From Halobacillus sp. A1 (GTDB taxonomy: Bacteria; Bacillota; Bacilli; Bacillales; Halobacillaceae), in assembly GCF_024189295.1 (NCBI RefSeq), contig NZ_JAIZEN010000007.1:124001-188000 (forward strand): DNA of 64,000 bases. The letters are read 5' to 3'. This document shows positions 41,548 to 50,432 of this stretch, one piece after another; position 1 is the first letter of the stretch, and each line of letters starts with the position of its first letter. The notes below the pieces were generated by a model that saw only the letters and a program-made list of their open reading frames with translations, searched no databases and was not told where the DNA came from. A program made the position numbers and the translations under genes.

Positions 41548-41928
41548 CTAGTCTTCTTGCAGTGCCCGTTCAGCAGCTAATTTCACTTGAGCCAGACTTT
41601 TGCCCATTCCAGATTCTACAGCCGCTACGTATGCGCCTTCTAATAATGGCGCATTCGCTATTTCAATATCATCGAATTCACTCATTTCCACGGCGACTTC
41701 CGCGTTCATCATGGCGCTTCCTAAATCGTAAATAAGCAAAACACCGCTGTCAGTATGCGCTCGTTCGATGGCTGTCTGTATTTTTTCGACATCCGTCCCG
41801 ATTCGCCCATCATTCGTACCTCCGGCAAGTTCGATAGGCACATCCTTCGCTACCTGATGAATGATTTCTTTAATCCCTTCCGCAACCTTTGCGCTGTGTG
41901 AAATGAGTACGATACCTGCTGGTTCCAT
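41548..41928 (-). CDS. dhaM: PTS-dependent dihydroxyacetone kinase, phosphotransfer subunit DhaM
   Basis: A 126-residue EIIA-Man-fold subunit: IVLISHSAKVAEG carries the phosphorylated His near the N terminus, GGTNDGRIGTD and LIYDLGSAMMNAE are family motifs. It accepts phosphate from HPr and passes it to the ADP bound on DhaL. Short single-domain form without HPr or EI fusions, as usual in Firmicutes. Three bases after the dhaL stop; AAGGAGG upstream. Confidence 0.93.
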   Translation of the reverse strand: MEPAGIVLISHSAKVAEGIKEIIHQVAKDVPIELAGGTNDGRIGTDVEKIQTAIERAHTDSGVLLIYDLGSAMMNAEVAVEMSEFDDIEIANAPLLEGAYVAAVESGMGKSLAQVKLAAERALQED

Positions 41929-41931
41929 GCG

Positions 41932-42549
41932 TTAGCGACCTCCTTCAATTGTTTCAGCTAAAGCTTCAAATACATAAAAGGAAGAGACGGAACCTGGGTC
42001 TAGATGACCGATTGAACGGTCACCTAGATAAGAAGCGCGTCCTTTGGTAGCTTTTATATCTTTTGTTTTTTCCATGGAGTCTCCTGCCGTATGTTTGAGT
42101 AGACTTGCATCGAAGTCATCACTTTCCTTCATTTTCTCTATAACAGGAGACCAAACATCAATAAGGGTTTTTTCACCTTCTTGTGACTTCCCGCGCTGCT
42201 TCAATCCTGCTAGTGACTCTTCTAAACCGTTCAAGAAATGAGTATAATCCGCACTTTTCCCTTTCAACGAAGTAGACAGCTTCAGGAACGCTGTACCATA
42301 AAGAGGACCAGCCGCACCGCCGACTTTACTCATTAACGTCATAGCCGTATCTTTAAGTGCATCGGAGACACTTTCGTAGCTGGTATCTTCGAGTTTGACT
42401 ACGACTTCTTTAAAACCGCGAGCCATATTGATACCGTGATCCCCGTCTCCGACTGCTTGATCCAGAGAAGTCAAATGTTCTTTATTGCTTTGGATTTTTT
42501 CATTTGTCTTTTTCATCCATGTAATGATGTCATGAGCCGTAAGTTCCAT
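41932..42549 (-). CDS. dhaL: Dihydroxyacetone kinase, ADP-binding subunit DhaL
   Basis: A 205-residue helical-barrel subunit: the AVGDGDHGINMARG loop supplies the Mg-binding Asp residues, GGAAGPLYGTAFL contacts the nucleotide, and KGRASYLGDRSIGHLDPG closes the site. It holds ADP/ATP permanently and is rephosphorylated by DhaM. Middle gene of dhaKLM. Confidence 0.95.
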   Translation of the reverse strand: MELTAHDIITWMKKTNEKIQSNKEHLTSLDQAVGDGDHGINMARGFKEVVVKLEDTSYESVSDALKDTAMTLMSKVGGAAGPLYGTAFLKLSTSLKGKSADYTHFLNGLEESLAGLKQRGKSQEGEKTLIDVWSPVIEKMKESDDFDASLLKHTAGDSMEKTKDIKATKGRASYLGDRSIGHLDPGSVSSFYVFEALAETIEGGR

Positions 42550-42567
42550 AATTATTCTCCTTTCATA

Positions 42568-43563
42568 TCAGATACGGAAAGCCGGTGCACTCGATTCAGC
42601 ATCAAGCAAAGGTTTCATTTCTTCGTCCAGCTTCAGGAGTGTGACTGAGCATCCAGACATCTCAAGGGACGTCATGTAATTTCCTACAAAGGTTTTATGA
42701 ATATTCAAACCACGTTCTAATAAAATTTCATTCACTTTTTTATTTAAAATATACAACTCCATTTCTGGAGTGGCGCCCATTCCATTAACGATGAGTGCTA
42801 CATCATCGCCCGTGTTGAACTCAATGTCTTCAAGTACTTTGTTCGTAAGCTCTTCAGCAATTTCGTCTGCAGAAGTAACTCTTTTCCTTTCAATGCCCGG
42901 CTCGCCGTGTATTCCAATGCCAATCTCCATTTCGTCATCTTCTAAAACGAAGCTTGGTTTACCCGCTGCCGGCACAGTGCAAGGAGTAAGTGCCACCCCC
43001 ATGGATCGTACATTGGCTGTAACCTTTTCTGCTATGTTCTTGACTTCCTGCAGTGATCCGCCGGCAGCTGCTTTAGCTCCAGCAATTTTATGAACAAAAA
43101 TTGTCCCAGCTATGCCGCGGCGTCCAGTTGTGAAAGAACTGTCTTCAACGGCAACATCATCATTTACGACAATTTTCTCAACCTCAATGCCTTCGGCTTC
43201 CGCCAGTTCAGCAGCCATATCAAAATTCATGACGTCTCCAGTATAATTTTTGATTACAAGGAAAACCCCTGCGCCTCCGTCGGCCGCTTTAATGCCTTCA
43301 AAGACTTGATCCGGGGTCGGAGAAGTGAACATCTCCCCACAAACCGCTGCATCCAGCATCCCGTCTCCAATATAGCCTGCATGAGCAGGCTCATGTCCGC
43401 TTCCTCCGCCACTGACTATCCCTACTTTATTCTGTAAGGGAGCATCTTTACTTGCGACGACTGTAGTTTCCGGGATTTGTTTAAGCGAGTCAGGATGAGC
43501 AGCTATCAACCCTTCTAGCATATCCCGTACAACATATTCTGGATTGTTAACGATCTTTTTCAA
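42568..43563 (-). CDS. dhaK: Dihydroxyacetone kinase, substrate-binding subunit DhaK
   Basis: A 331-residue subunit that binds dihydroxyacetone covalently through a His, seen in IGIHGEPGIERK; GGGSGHEPAHAGYIGDGML and VNDDVAVEDSSFTTGRRG are family motifs. Product: dihydroxyacetone phosphate for glycolysis. TTG start with AAAGGAGAGG upstream; a cre-like site lies 45 bases further up, so catabolite repression is likely. Confidence 0.95.
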   Translation of the reverse strand: MKKIVNNPEYVVRDMLEGLIAAHPDSLKQIPETTVVASKDAPLQNKVGIVSGGGSGHEPAHAGYIGDGMLDAAVCGEMFTSPTPDQVFEGIKAADGGAGVFLVIKNYTGDVMNFDMAAELAEAEGIEVEKIVVNDDVAVEDSSFTTGRRGIAGTIFVHKIAGAKAAAGGSLQEVKNIAEKVTANVRSMGVALTPCTVPAAGKPSFVLEDDEMEIGIGIHGEPGIERKRVTSADEIAEELTNKVLEDIEFNTGDDVALIVNGMGATPEMELYILNKKVNEILLERGLNIHKTFVGNYMTSLEMSGCSVTLLKLDEEMKPLLDAESSAPAFRI

Positions 43564-43607
43564 TTGAACCTCTCCTTTTTGTTTTGGCTTGGCTCATATT
43601 CTGAATA

Positions 43608-43623
43608 AAGTATACGCTTTCAT
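43608..43623 (-). promoter_or_regulatory. cre-like site before dhaK, overlapping a possible -10
   Basis: Leftward strand ATGAAAGCGTATACTT matches the CcpA consensus except for the final CA. TATACT inside it could be the -10. Confidence 0.5.
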
Positions 43624-43751
43624 TTTATTACAAAATTTGAGGAATTACGAATCAATTCGTGATTAAGTTATATATTTATTAGTAAAAAGCTAAGCAGCGT
43701 AAAAGATTGACCGATATAATAATAAAGGACTGTTAAGGAGGGTATTAAACA

Positions 43752-45323
43752 ATGGATGATCCGTCTCACCTTGTTAATGAACACACAATTAAGCAAGCAT
43801 TAAAATCCAACGAATTTCGATTGTATTATCAGCCGAAAGTTGATTTGACAACAGGAAAAATAACAGGTGCAGAAGCTTTAATACGATGGGAACATCCCAA
43901 GTACGGACTGATGCCTCCAGGGCAATTCATACCGGAAGCTGAAGCTTCAGGCTTGATCATTCCGATTGGAGACTGGGTGCTTAAAACAGCATGCTATCAA
44001 GTCAGGGAATGGCGGGAGAAGGGTTTGTTTCCAATTATCATGTCTGTAAACTTGTCTGTCAGGCAGTTTTACCAGCCGGACCTTATCGACAGGGTTCGAG
44101 ATGTTCTGAAAGAAACAGGAATTGACCCTGGATGTCTTGAGATGGAAATAACTGAAAGTATGATGATGGATATAGATGTTGCGAATAAAGTACTGCGGGA
44201 ATTGAAAGCTATGGGGGTTCAAATAAGCCTTGATGACTTTGGAAAAGGGTATAGTTCCCTTCATTATTTGAAAAACCTTCCGATTGATAAAATCAAAATC
44301 GACCAATCTTTCATCCAGAATTGCACACAGGATAATAACGATGCCACGCTTGTAAAAACAATGATCGTCATGGCTCATCAGCTCAATTTTGAAGTGGTAG
44401 CCGAAGGAGTTGAGCAAAAAGGACATGTTGCTTTCTTACAGCGGAATTTATGTAATGAAGCTCAGGGTTTTTTGTTTAGTAAGCCTGTTCCTGCTCAAGA
44501 GTTTGTGAGGAAGATGCACATTGTCGACCGTGTTATTGAAGAGCATGGTCTACCTTCAAATGTCACGTACAAAAAATGGATGGAAGAAGAATTACAAATG
44601 GCTCGCCAGGAGCTTTTGGAAACGGTTCGTAAACAACAAGGCATGATTCTTAAATTCGTCAAACGTGACGGTAAATTCATTCATACTTTATGTGATGGAG
44701 AATTACTTTATCGAATGGGACTGACACCTGAGCATGTCGTAGGAAGGGAGATGAAAGAATTCCTTCCGAAAGAAGTGGCGGAGGAAAAGACCGCTTATTA
44801 TGAAAAAGCGTGGAGCGGATCCAAAAGAGTCACTTATGAAGCCGAAGTGAATGGTATTCATTATATTTCTTCCCTGAGACCGATCAGCAGAGGCGGAGAG
44901 ATCATTGAAGTGATAGGGTCGAGCGTGGATATTACAGAAAGAAAGAAAACGGAAGAAGCGTTGCGTAAAAGCGAATCAAAATATCGCTTTATCGCTGATA
45001 ACATCACAGATCTAATCAAAGTCATCAACAGGAAAGGGATTGTGGAGTACGCCTCCCCTTCCCATGAAAAAATGCTTGGGTATACGTCTGATGGCTATTT
45101 CGGAGAGCAAATTTTCGATTTTATTCATCCGGAAGATTCAGAGAGGGTCTACAACAAATTCAAAGAAATGGTGGCGACTAAACAAGTTCAACGAGCAAAT
45201 TACCGCTACAAACACATCGATGGAAGATGGGTGGATGTAGAAGCAAGAGGGACACCTGTTCTAGGGCAGAACAACGAAATGACTCATGCGGTCATCGTCG
45301 TCAGGGATCAGGGGAAGTTCTGA
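43752..45323 (+). CDS. Cyclic-di-GMP phosphodiesterase: EAL domain followed by two PAS domains
   Basis: A 523-residue soluble protein. EAL domain at about 10-255 with active-site motifs complete: AEALIRWEHP, VNLSVRQF, LEMEITES, SLDDFGKGYSSL, IDKIKIDQSFI, VVAEGVE. It should degrade c-di-GMP. Two PAS domains follow (about 285-400 ending SSVDITERKK, and 405-520). EAL is usually last, after its sensors, so the order is inverted, and no GGDEF is present. AAGGAGGG precedes the ATG. After the TGA stop the same frame stays open for about 33 codons. Confidence 0.87.
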   Translation: MDDPSHLVNEHTIKQALKSNEFRLYYQPKVDLTTGKITGAEALIRWEHPKYGLMPPGQFIPEAEASGLIIPIGDWVLKTACYQVREWREKGLFPIIMSVNLSVRQFYQPDLIDRVRDVLKETGIDPGCLEMEITESMMMDIDVANKVLRELKAMGVQISLDDFGKGYSSLHYLKNLPIDKIKIDQSFIQNCTQDNNDATLVKTMIVMAHQLNFEVVAEGVEQKGHVAFLQRNLCNEAQGFLFSKPVPAQEFVRKMHIVDRVIEEHGLPSNVTYKKWMEEELQMARQELLETVRKQQGMILKFVKRDGKFIHTLCDGELLYRMGLTPEHVVGREMKEFLPKEVAEEKTAYYEKAWSGSKRVTYEAEVNGIHYISSLRPISRGGEIIEVIGSSVDITERKKTEEALRKSESKYRFIADNITDLIKVINRKGIVEYASPSHEKMLGYTSDGYFGEQIFDFIHPEDSERVYNKFKEMVATKQVQRANYRYKHIDGRWVDVEARGTPVLGQNNEMTHAVIVVRDQGKF

Positions 45324-45478
45324 TCAGATTACGAAAAGATCTTGTTCATTAATGAGTCATTTAATACTCCATTGTCAGGTATCCGTTTGGAAAGTGTCCG
45401 GTCTACCCTGGACTTTTAATTTGTTTTGTTTATCCACGATTACATACATTAGTCAAGAAACATTCCCCATGTAAAATA

Positions 45479-45505
45479 AGCTGGCTTCCAATGCAGAAGC
45501 CAGCT
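45479..45505 (-). terminator. Terminator of the adenine deaminase-permease operon
   Basis: AGCTGGCTTC pairs with GAAGCCAGCT around a 7-base loop, just past the permease stop, with TTATTTTAC after it leftward. Confidence 0.8.
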
Positions 45506-45508
45506 CCT

Positions 45509-46930
45509 TCAAAATATGAACATGGCAAGAAAAGTAGAAACGACAAGTCCGATTATGACCGGAGCAAAATTTTTCCGTACTAAATCCATGACTGATACAC
45601 CGCAAAATCCAGCAATTGCTATTAAAGAGGACCATGCGATAATGGTTCCTCCACCTGTCCAAATCGATCCCATTTGACCTATAGCAGCGAGTGTAACAGG
45701 ATCGATCTCACTGTTGGCAAGTGAGGCAGCCAGTGCTCCAGTCAAAGGTAACCCTGAAAAACCTGAACCGTCGAGCCCTGTGATGATTCCAATAATTAAA
45801 ATGCTGAAAGCTGCTAAAAATGCATTTTGAGGAACCATATCATGAGTGGACTGGACTAGATCGAATAAAAGAGCCGGTCCTGCGGCTTCAGAAACGGATA
45901 AGATATCGCCAGAAAAATCTGGACTCCCAAGAAAAAAGAAGCCCGCGATCGGAATGACAGGACCCATTGCCTTGAACGCAAAAACGAAACCTTCCGTAAT
46001 ATGATCACTAATATAATCGAGAGCACGGTGCTTGCCAAAAGCAACGGTTGAAAGTAACAGTAAAATAACGGCTACGCCGCCGATGAAGGCGGCCCCATCC
46101 CCGCCTTCAAATCCTCCCATACGACCAGCGGTCAGCTTTGTAGAAACCATATATAGCATAACGGCAAGCATGGACAGAGGAACGATTACTGCGAATGTTT
46201 TGCTCCATATGTGCAAGTTTTTGTTTTGACTGTGGTGTTGGTTTTTCAATCCCTGCATCGATTGGATCTCCAGCTCATTACGAGGATCCGTCCTTACACG
46301 GAAAGAGTTGCGTTGCAGTAGGTAGGCCGTCCCAATCGCAACAGCTCCTGTAATCAAGGATAGGATAAGCGCTTGGTCCATAACAGCTGAAGTGGAAACA
46401 CCAGCTGATTTTGCTGATAAGCCAGGCGCGACCTGAACAATGTAGTCCGAAGATAGCGCCATTCCTTGACCGGCAAGCGCAACGGCCGCTGCGGCACTCA
46501 TTGCAGGCAGGCCAGATTTAATTGCGGCCGGCACAAGCAGTGCACAGATAAGCGGAACAGCAGGAGTAGGCCAAAAGAACAGCGAAATGACATAGGTTAC
46601 CGCTATTAATACAAAAAATGAAACATGGCTATTGATCATCACCTTCTGGATAGGCTCAATCATCCTTCGGTCAGCCCCAAGGTCTTTTAAGGAATGCAAA
46701 AGAGCGACCATAAACGTAATGATTAAAAAGATGTTGAATAATTCACGTGCCGCTACTAAATTTGCATTGAATATAGCCGTAAACCCACCTATCAAATTTC
46801 CACTGAATACCCACGCAACGAAAAATGTGCCAACTAACGTCGGAAATACGACGCCTTTTCGAAATATCATCGTTAGGATGATAAGGAATGTGAAGAACCC
46901 ATATAACCAATGGGAAACGGTCAGTTCCAC
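45509..46930 (-). CDS. Multi-pass permease of unclear family, predicted purine-related
   Basis: A 473-residue membrane protein with about 11-12 hydrophobic segments and one hydrophilic loop near residues 210-235. Glycine- and proline-rich re-entrant-looking runs (FFWPTPAVPLICALLVPAAI, GLDGSGFSGLPLTG, IGQMGSIWTGGGTIIAW) recall ion-coupled carboxylate-type transporters, and it is not an obvious NCS1/NCS2 purine permease. GTG start with AGGAGG upstream. It is co-transcribed with adenine deaminase behind a purine riboswitch, so I infer transport of a nucleobase or related compound. Confidence 0.7.
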   Translation of the reverse strand: MELTVSHWLYGFFTFLIILTMIFRKGVVFPTLVGTFFVAWVFSGNLIGGFTAIFNANLVAARELFNIFLIITFMVALLHSLKDLGADRRMIEPIQKVMINSHVSFFVLIAVTYVISLFFWPTPAVPLICALLVPAAIKSGLPAMSAAAAVALAGQGMALSSDYIVQVAPGLSAKSAGVSTSAVMDQALILSLITGAVAIGTAYLLQRNSFRVRTDPRNELEIQSMQGLKNQHHSQNKNLHIWSKTFAVIVPLSMLAVMLYMVSTKLTAGRMGGFEGGDGAAFIGGVAVILLLLSTVAFGKHRALDYISDHITEGFVFAFKAMGPVIPIAGFFFLGSPDFSGDILSVSEAAGPALLFDLVQSTHDMVPQNAFLAAFSILIIGIITGLDGSGFSGLPLTGALAASLANSEIDPVTLAAIGQMGSIWTGGGTIIAWSSLIAIAGFCGVSVMDLVRKNFAPVIIGLVVSTFLAMFIF

Positions 46931-47007
46931 GACCCATCGCCTCCTGGACCATCTTATAAATACAGAGGGTCTAGGAATAACCTATGCCATTCCCAAAAGG
47001 TGGGTGT

Positions 47008-48780
47008 CTACCTTTCTAAAGGAATTAACTCAAAGGTTTCTACATCAGCAAGCCCGCGATTCGTGATGCGCAAGCTTGGAATGACGGGAAGTGCAATTAA
47101 AGAGAAAGTCATAAAGGGAGCATTCATTTTGCAGCCAATCTGTGCCCAGGCTTTTTCTAATTTCACCACTTGGTCGGTTACAGTCTCCAAAGGCTGATCT
47201 GACATAAGTCCGGCAATTGGAAGAGGGACTTCTGCAAGTACTTTACCATTCTCAACAACGATCATTCCTCCACCGATCTTCGCTAATTGATTGGCAGCTA
47301 TAGCCATATCTTCCTCATTCACACCCATGACAAGTAAATTATGACTATCATGGGCTACAGTGGAAGCAACAGCTCCTTTTTTAATAGAAAAACCCTTTAC
47401 GAAAGCATTGGAAATTTCCCCTGACCGGTGGTGACGGTCGATGCAGGAGAGACGGATGACATCCTGCTCTTGGTCTATCTGTATCACCCCGTTCTCTACA
47501 AGGAGCAGGGCATGCGATTTAACAGTCCTCGCATTATTTTCAACCGCCTCTATAACATTCACCTCTGTTTCATGGGACTGGATGCTTTTAGCAAAGAAGT
47601 CCTCGGCTTTTAAAGGTTCTTTAAGGTGAACAGAGTTTTTAGCTTTTTCGGGATATGTGTAGGCTGGGAAATCGACTTGATATTGGCCGTTATCATAAAT
47701 GATATCACCGCCGACGATTACGGTACTCGGGTCAACTTTTTCTAATTCTTCTATTAAAAGTACATCAGCTCTTTTGCCAGGAGCTATGCTTCCAAGCTCA
47801 TTTCCATAATTGAAATAATTTGCAATATTAATAGTCGCCAACTGAATTGCTGTGGAAGGATCGATCCCTTCTTGAATCGCCTTACGAACAACGTGATTAA
47901 GGTGACCCTGGTTTGTCAGCGTCTGTGGATATACATCATCAGTGATGAGCGACATGTTTTCTGTAGGCATATGATCCTCTGTAATGACCGGGGCCAATTG
48001 TTTCACATCCTGCCAGGCTGACCCTTCCCGGATCATGAGATGCATTCCAATCCGCAATTTCACCAGGGCTTGTTCTCTAGTCACCGTTTCATGACATGAA
48101 GTTACGCCTGATGCTGCATAGGCTTGAAGCATTTTAGGGTCTTCAGCAGGTATATGCCCCGTCACGGTTTTCCCTGATTGTATTGTCGCTTCAATTTCAG
48201 TCGTCATCTTGTGGTCGCCGTAGACGACCCCTGGGAAGTTCATGACTTCACCTAAACCGGCTACGTTTTTCCACCCTAACGCTTCTTCCACATGCTCTGG
48301 GAGCAATTCGGCGCCTGCATCTTCCAGTGTATCAGTTGCAGGTACGCAGGAAGGTACCGTAGTAAATACGCGCAAGGGTAGGTGCTGTCCTTCTTCGTGC
48401 ATCCAGCGGACCCCTTCTAAACCGAAGACATTAGCAATTTCATGAGGGTCCATAAAAACCGTGGTCGTTCCTTTTTTAATGGCGGCTTTGGCGAACTCGG
48501 TGACACTGAGCATCGTACTTTCTACATGCATATGGCCGTCGATGAGACCGGGTGTAATATATTTACCTTTCGCATCAATCACTACGGTTTCGACACCGAT
48601 CAATGAGGAGCAATCCCCGATAAAAGCGATGCATCCGTCGGTAATAGCAATATCTTTTTCTTTTTCGTACTCCTTTGTATGAACGTTCACAAGGATGCCA
48701 TTGGTAATAACAGTGTCTGCCTTTCTGTGGCCAAGAGCTGTATTTGCCAGGTTTTTGCGCTGCTGCATTGAAATGGACAT
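47008..48780 (-). CDS. ade: Adenine deaminase
   Basis: A 590-residue amidohydrolase converting adenine to hypoxanthine. Metal ligands and family motifs: PGLIDGHMHVESTM, TTTVFMDPHEIANV, the C-terminal GAVASTVAHDSHNLLVMG and DMAIAANQLAKIGGG. Length equals bacterial AdeC. GGAGACTTCCCC precedes the ATG. First gene after a purine riboswitch; the permease follows 77 bases on. Confidence 0.95.
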   Translation of the reverse strand: MSISMQQRKNLANTALGHRKADTVITNGILVNVHTKEYEKEKDIAITDGCIAFIGDCSSLIGVETVVIDAKGKYITPGLIDGHMHVESTMLSVTEFAKAAIKKGTTTVFMDPHEIANVFGLEGVRWMHEEGQHLPLRVFTTVPSCVPATDTLEDAGAELLPEHVEEALGWKNVAGLGEVMNFPGVVYGDHKMTTEIEATIQSGKTVTGHIPAEDPKMLQAYAASGVTSCHETVTREQALVKLRIGMHLMIREGSAWQDVKQLAPVITEDHMPTENMSLITDDVYPQTLTNQGHLNHVVRKAIQEGIDPSTAIQLATINIANYFNYGNELGSIAPGKRADVLLIEELEKVDPSTVIVGGDIIYDNGQYQVDFPAYTYPEKAKNSVHLKEPLKAEDFFAKSIQSHETEVNVIEAVENNARTVKSHALLLVENGVIQIDQEQDVIRLSCIDRHHRSGEISNAFVKGFSIKKGAVASTVAHDSHNLLVMGVNEEDMAIAANQLAKIGGGMIVVENGKVLAEVPLPIAGLMSDQPLETVTDQVVKLEKAWAQIGCKMNAPFMTFSLIALPVIPSLRITNRGLADVETFELIPLER

Positions 48781-48948
48781 GGGGAAGTCTCCTTTTATAA
48801 ATTGTTTTTTTACATGATGCTTTCAAATTTTGTGGAGAATTAGTAAGAGCTCGAACTCATCATTCTCTTTTAAGAGGATGGATGATGTTGCTTTACCTTG
48901 CAAGGTGATGGAAGTCAATCAGTAAATCTACATCATGCTTCACGACTT

Positions 48949-48983
48949 CAAATAAAAAACACCTGGACCAGCTGTCCAGGTGT
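48949..48983 (-). terminator. Riboswitch terminator before adenine deaminase
   Basis: ACACCTGGAC pairs perfectly with GTCCAGGTGT around CAGCT, then a leftward TTTTTTATTT. It sits 40 bases after the aptamer. Confidence 0.88.
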
Positions 48984-49022
48984 ACCATGCTTTCTGAGGG
49001 TATACGAATCCCTTCAAAGAGC

Positions 49023-49088
49023 ATGTAGTCCGGCAATTTACGGTTGCCTGGGTAGAAACAGCTGAGCCTTATTCTCAAGCCTATACAT
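49023..49088 (-). ncRNA. Purine riboswitch aptamer, guanine/hypoxanthine class
   Basis: Leftward strand: ATGTA opens P1, then the conserved TTTCTACC, the CAGGCAACCGTAAATTGCCG hairpin, and GACTACAT closing P1. The specificity base in J3/1 is C (ACTA), the rule for guanine/hypoxanthine; adenine sensors have T. Followed by a terminator, so it should switch the operon off when hypoxanthine or guanine is plentiful. Confidence 0.9.
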
Positions 49089-49117
49089 TAGAAAATATTA
49101 GTGGAATGTTATTCGAT

Positions 49118-49146
49118 AGTATAGAAGAAATCTTTTCAACCGTCAA
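49118..49146 (-). promoter_or_regulatory. SigmaA promoter of the adenine deaminase operon
   Basis: Leftward strand TTGACG, a 17-base spacer, TATACT. Confidence 0.8.
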
Positions 49147-49199
49147 TTTATAATAGGAAATTCGTTTGACTTAGAAAAACACAAAGGCTATCATAATAA

Positions 49200-49221
49200 A
49201 TGATAATGATAATCTTTATCA
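49200..49221. promoter_or_regulatory. Fur box
   Basis: ATGATAATGATAATC followed by TTTATCA: the GATAATGATAATC core with a second half-site, typical of Bacillus Fur operators (TGATAATNATTATCA). It lies 50 bases before the iron-binding lipoprotein gene. Confidence 0.8.
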
Positions 49222-49271
49222 ATTGAACGATGTACATATGGATATATTTTTAAGAGAGAGGAGATGTTGTG

Positions 49272-50255
49272 ATGAAGAACGTTACCATCTATTTGTTAGC
49301 AGGGATATTACTGCTTCTTGCTGCCTGCAGTGATTCAGAGGAAAGCTCAACAACGGACCAGGAGGACGAACTAGAGAAAAGAAGTGTAACGATAGAAGAT
49401 GGTATGGGGAAAAAAACGATTGAAGGAACGCCTGAGGATGTTGTTGTATTGGAATGGTCCTACGTTGAACATGTATTACCACTTGGGATAGAGCCGGTCG
49501 GTGTAGCAGATGTAGATGGGTATAATAAATGGATAAACGTAGGGGATCCGCTTCCTGATTCGACAAAAGATGTAGGGACTCGTGCTGAACCGAGCCTTGA
49601 AGCTATCGCAAGATTAGAGCCTGATTTAATTATTGGAGCTAAATATAATCACGAAGGTATTGTTGAGGAACTTGAAGAAATTGCTCCAACCGTTATGTTT
49701 TCGCCTTATTCGGAAGAAGACGCAGATGATCAATATGAACATTTACTTAATGAATTCGATACTGCGGCCGAGATTTTTGACAAGCAGGAGGAAGCTGAAC
49801 AAATGAAACAACAGTTGGAAGATACCTTCAGCGAGCAATCCGAGCGGTTAGATGAGGCTGGCCTGGACAATATTGAGGCGGTTGTTACACAAGCCTTTAC
49901 AGCCCAAGACTCTACTATAATGAGACACTTCACCGATAACTCGGTAGTAGCGGGAGTTCTAGAAGAAATCGGCGTCGATAATGCTGTGGAAACAGAAGAA
50001 CCGGAGATTTATGGATTTTTGGAAACTGATATAGAGGCTCTTCAAAATTACCAGGATGCTCGTTTCTTCTATCTGGTTTTAGAAGAGGATAATGTGTTCG
50101 AACAATTAGAGGACAATCCGGCATGGACAAATCTCGATTTTGTAGAAGAAGGCCATACGTATGAGCTTCCAGGAGATATGGGTACTTTTGCTGGCCCTTT
50201 ATCAGCAGAAAGATTGGCGGTTGAATTGACTGACGCTTTGATAGAAAATGAGTAA
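49272..50255 (+). CDS. Iron-siderophore ABC transporter substrate-binding lipoprotein
   Basis: A 327-residue lipoprotein with lipobox LAAC (Cys about residue 19), an acidic linker, and a type III (FecB/BtuF) binding fold: VVVLEWSYVEHVLPLGIEPV, VGTRAEPSLEAIARLEPDLI, EIAPTVMFSPYS. It resembles B. subtilis YfiY-type siderophore binders. It is Fur controlled by the box upstream, but no permease or ATPase is adjacent, so it must share another transporter. ATG at 49272 with AGGAG at an 8-base spacer. The many Glu/Asp suit a saline exterior. Confidence 0.88.
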   Translation: MKNVTIYLLAGILLLLAACSDSEESSTTDQEDELEKRSVTIEDGMGKKTIEGTPEDVVVLEWSYVEHVLPLGIEPVGVADVDGYNKWINVGDPLPDSTKDVGTRAEPSLEAIARLEPDLIIGAKYNHEGIVEELEEIAPTVMFSPYSEEDADDQYEHLLNEFDTAAEIFDKQEEAEQMKQQLEDTFSEQSERLDEAGLDNIEAVVTQAFTAQDSTIMRHFTDNSVVAGVLEEIGVDNAVETEEPEIYGFLETDIEALQNYQDARFFYLVLEEDNVFEQLEDNPAWTNLDFVEEGHTYELPGDMGTFAGPLSAERLAVELTDALIENE

Positions 50256-50259
50256 CTTT

Positions 50260-50288
50260 AAAACCTCACATTTCGATGTGAGGTTTTT
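50260..50288 (+). terminator. Intrinsic terminator with UUCG tetraloop
   Basis: AAAACCTCACAT pairs with ATGTGAGGTTTT closing TTCG, then TT. Confidence 0.92.
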
Positions 50289-50432
50289 TGGATTAGCTCC
50301 CTTAAAATATTTATATAAGCACCGTATGCTTCGGGTGAAAGTTCGCTCTTTGGGGCAGGACGCTGACCCGCTCTGAAAAAACAAAGCTTTTAAATTTATA
50401 AAAAGGGTAAACAAATAAAAAGGGGGAGTTTC

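Noticed and set aside
43947-44426. 159-codon open frame on the - strand inside the EAL domain
   Set aside because: Shadow of the EAL coding frame; no start signal or family.
46632-47066. 144-codon + strand frame spanning the permease and the end of adenine deaminase
   Set aside because: It runs antisense through two well supported genes and has no ribosome site.
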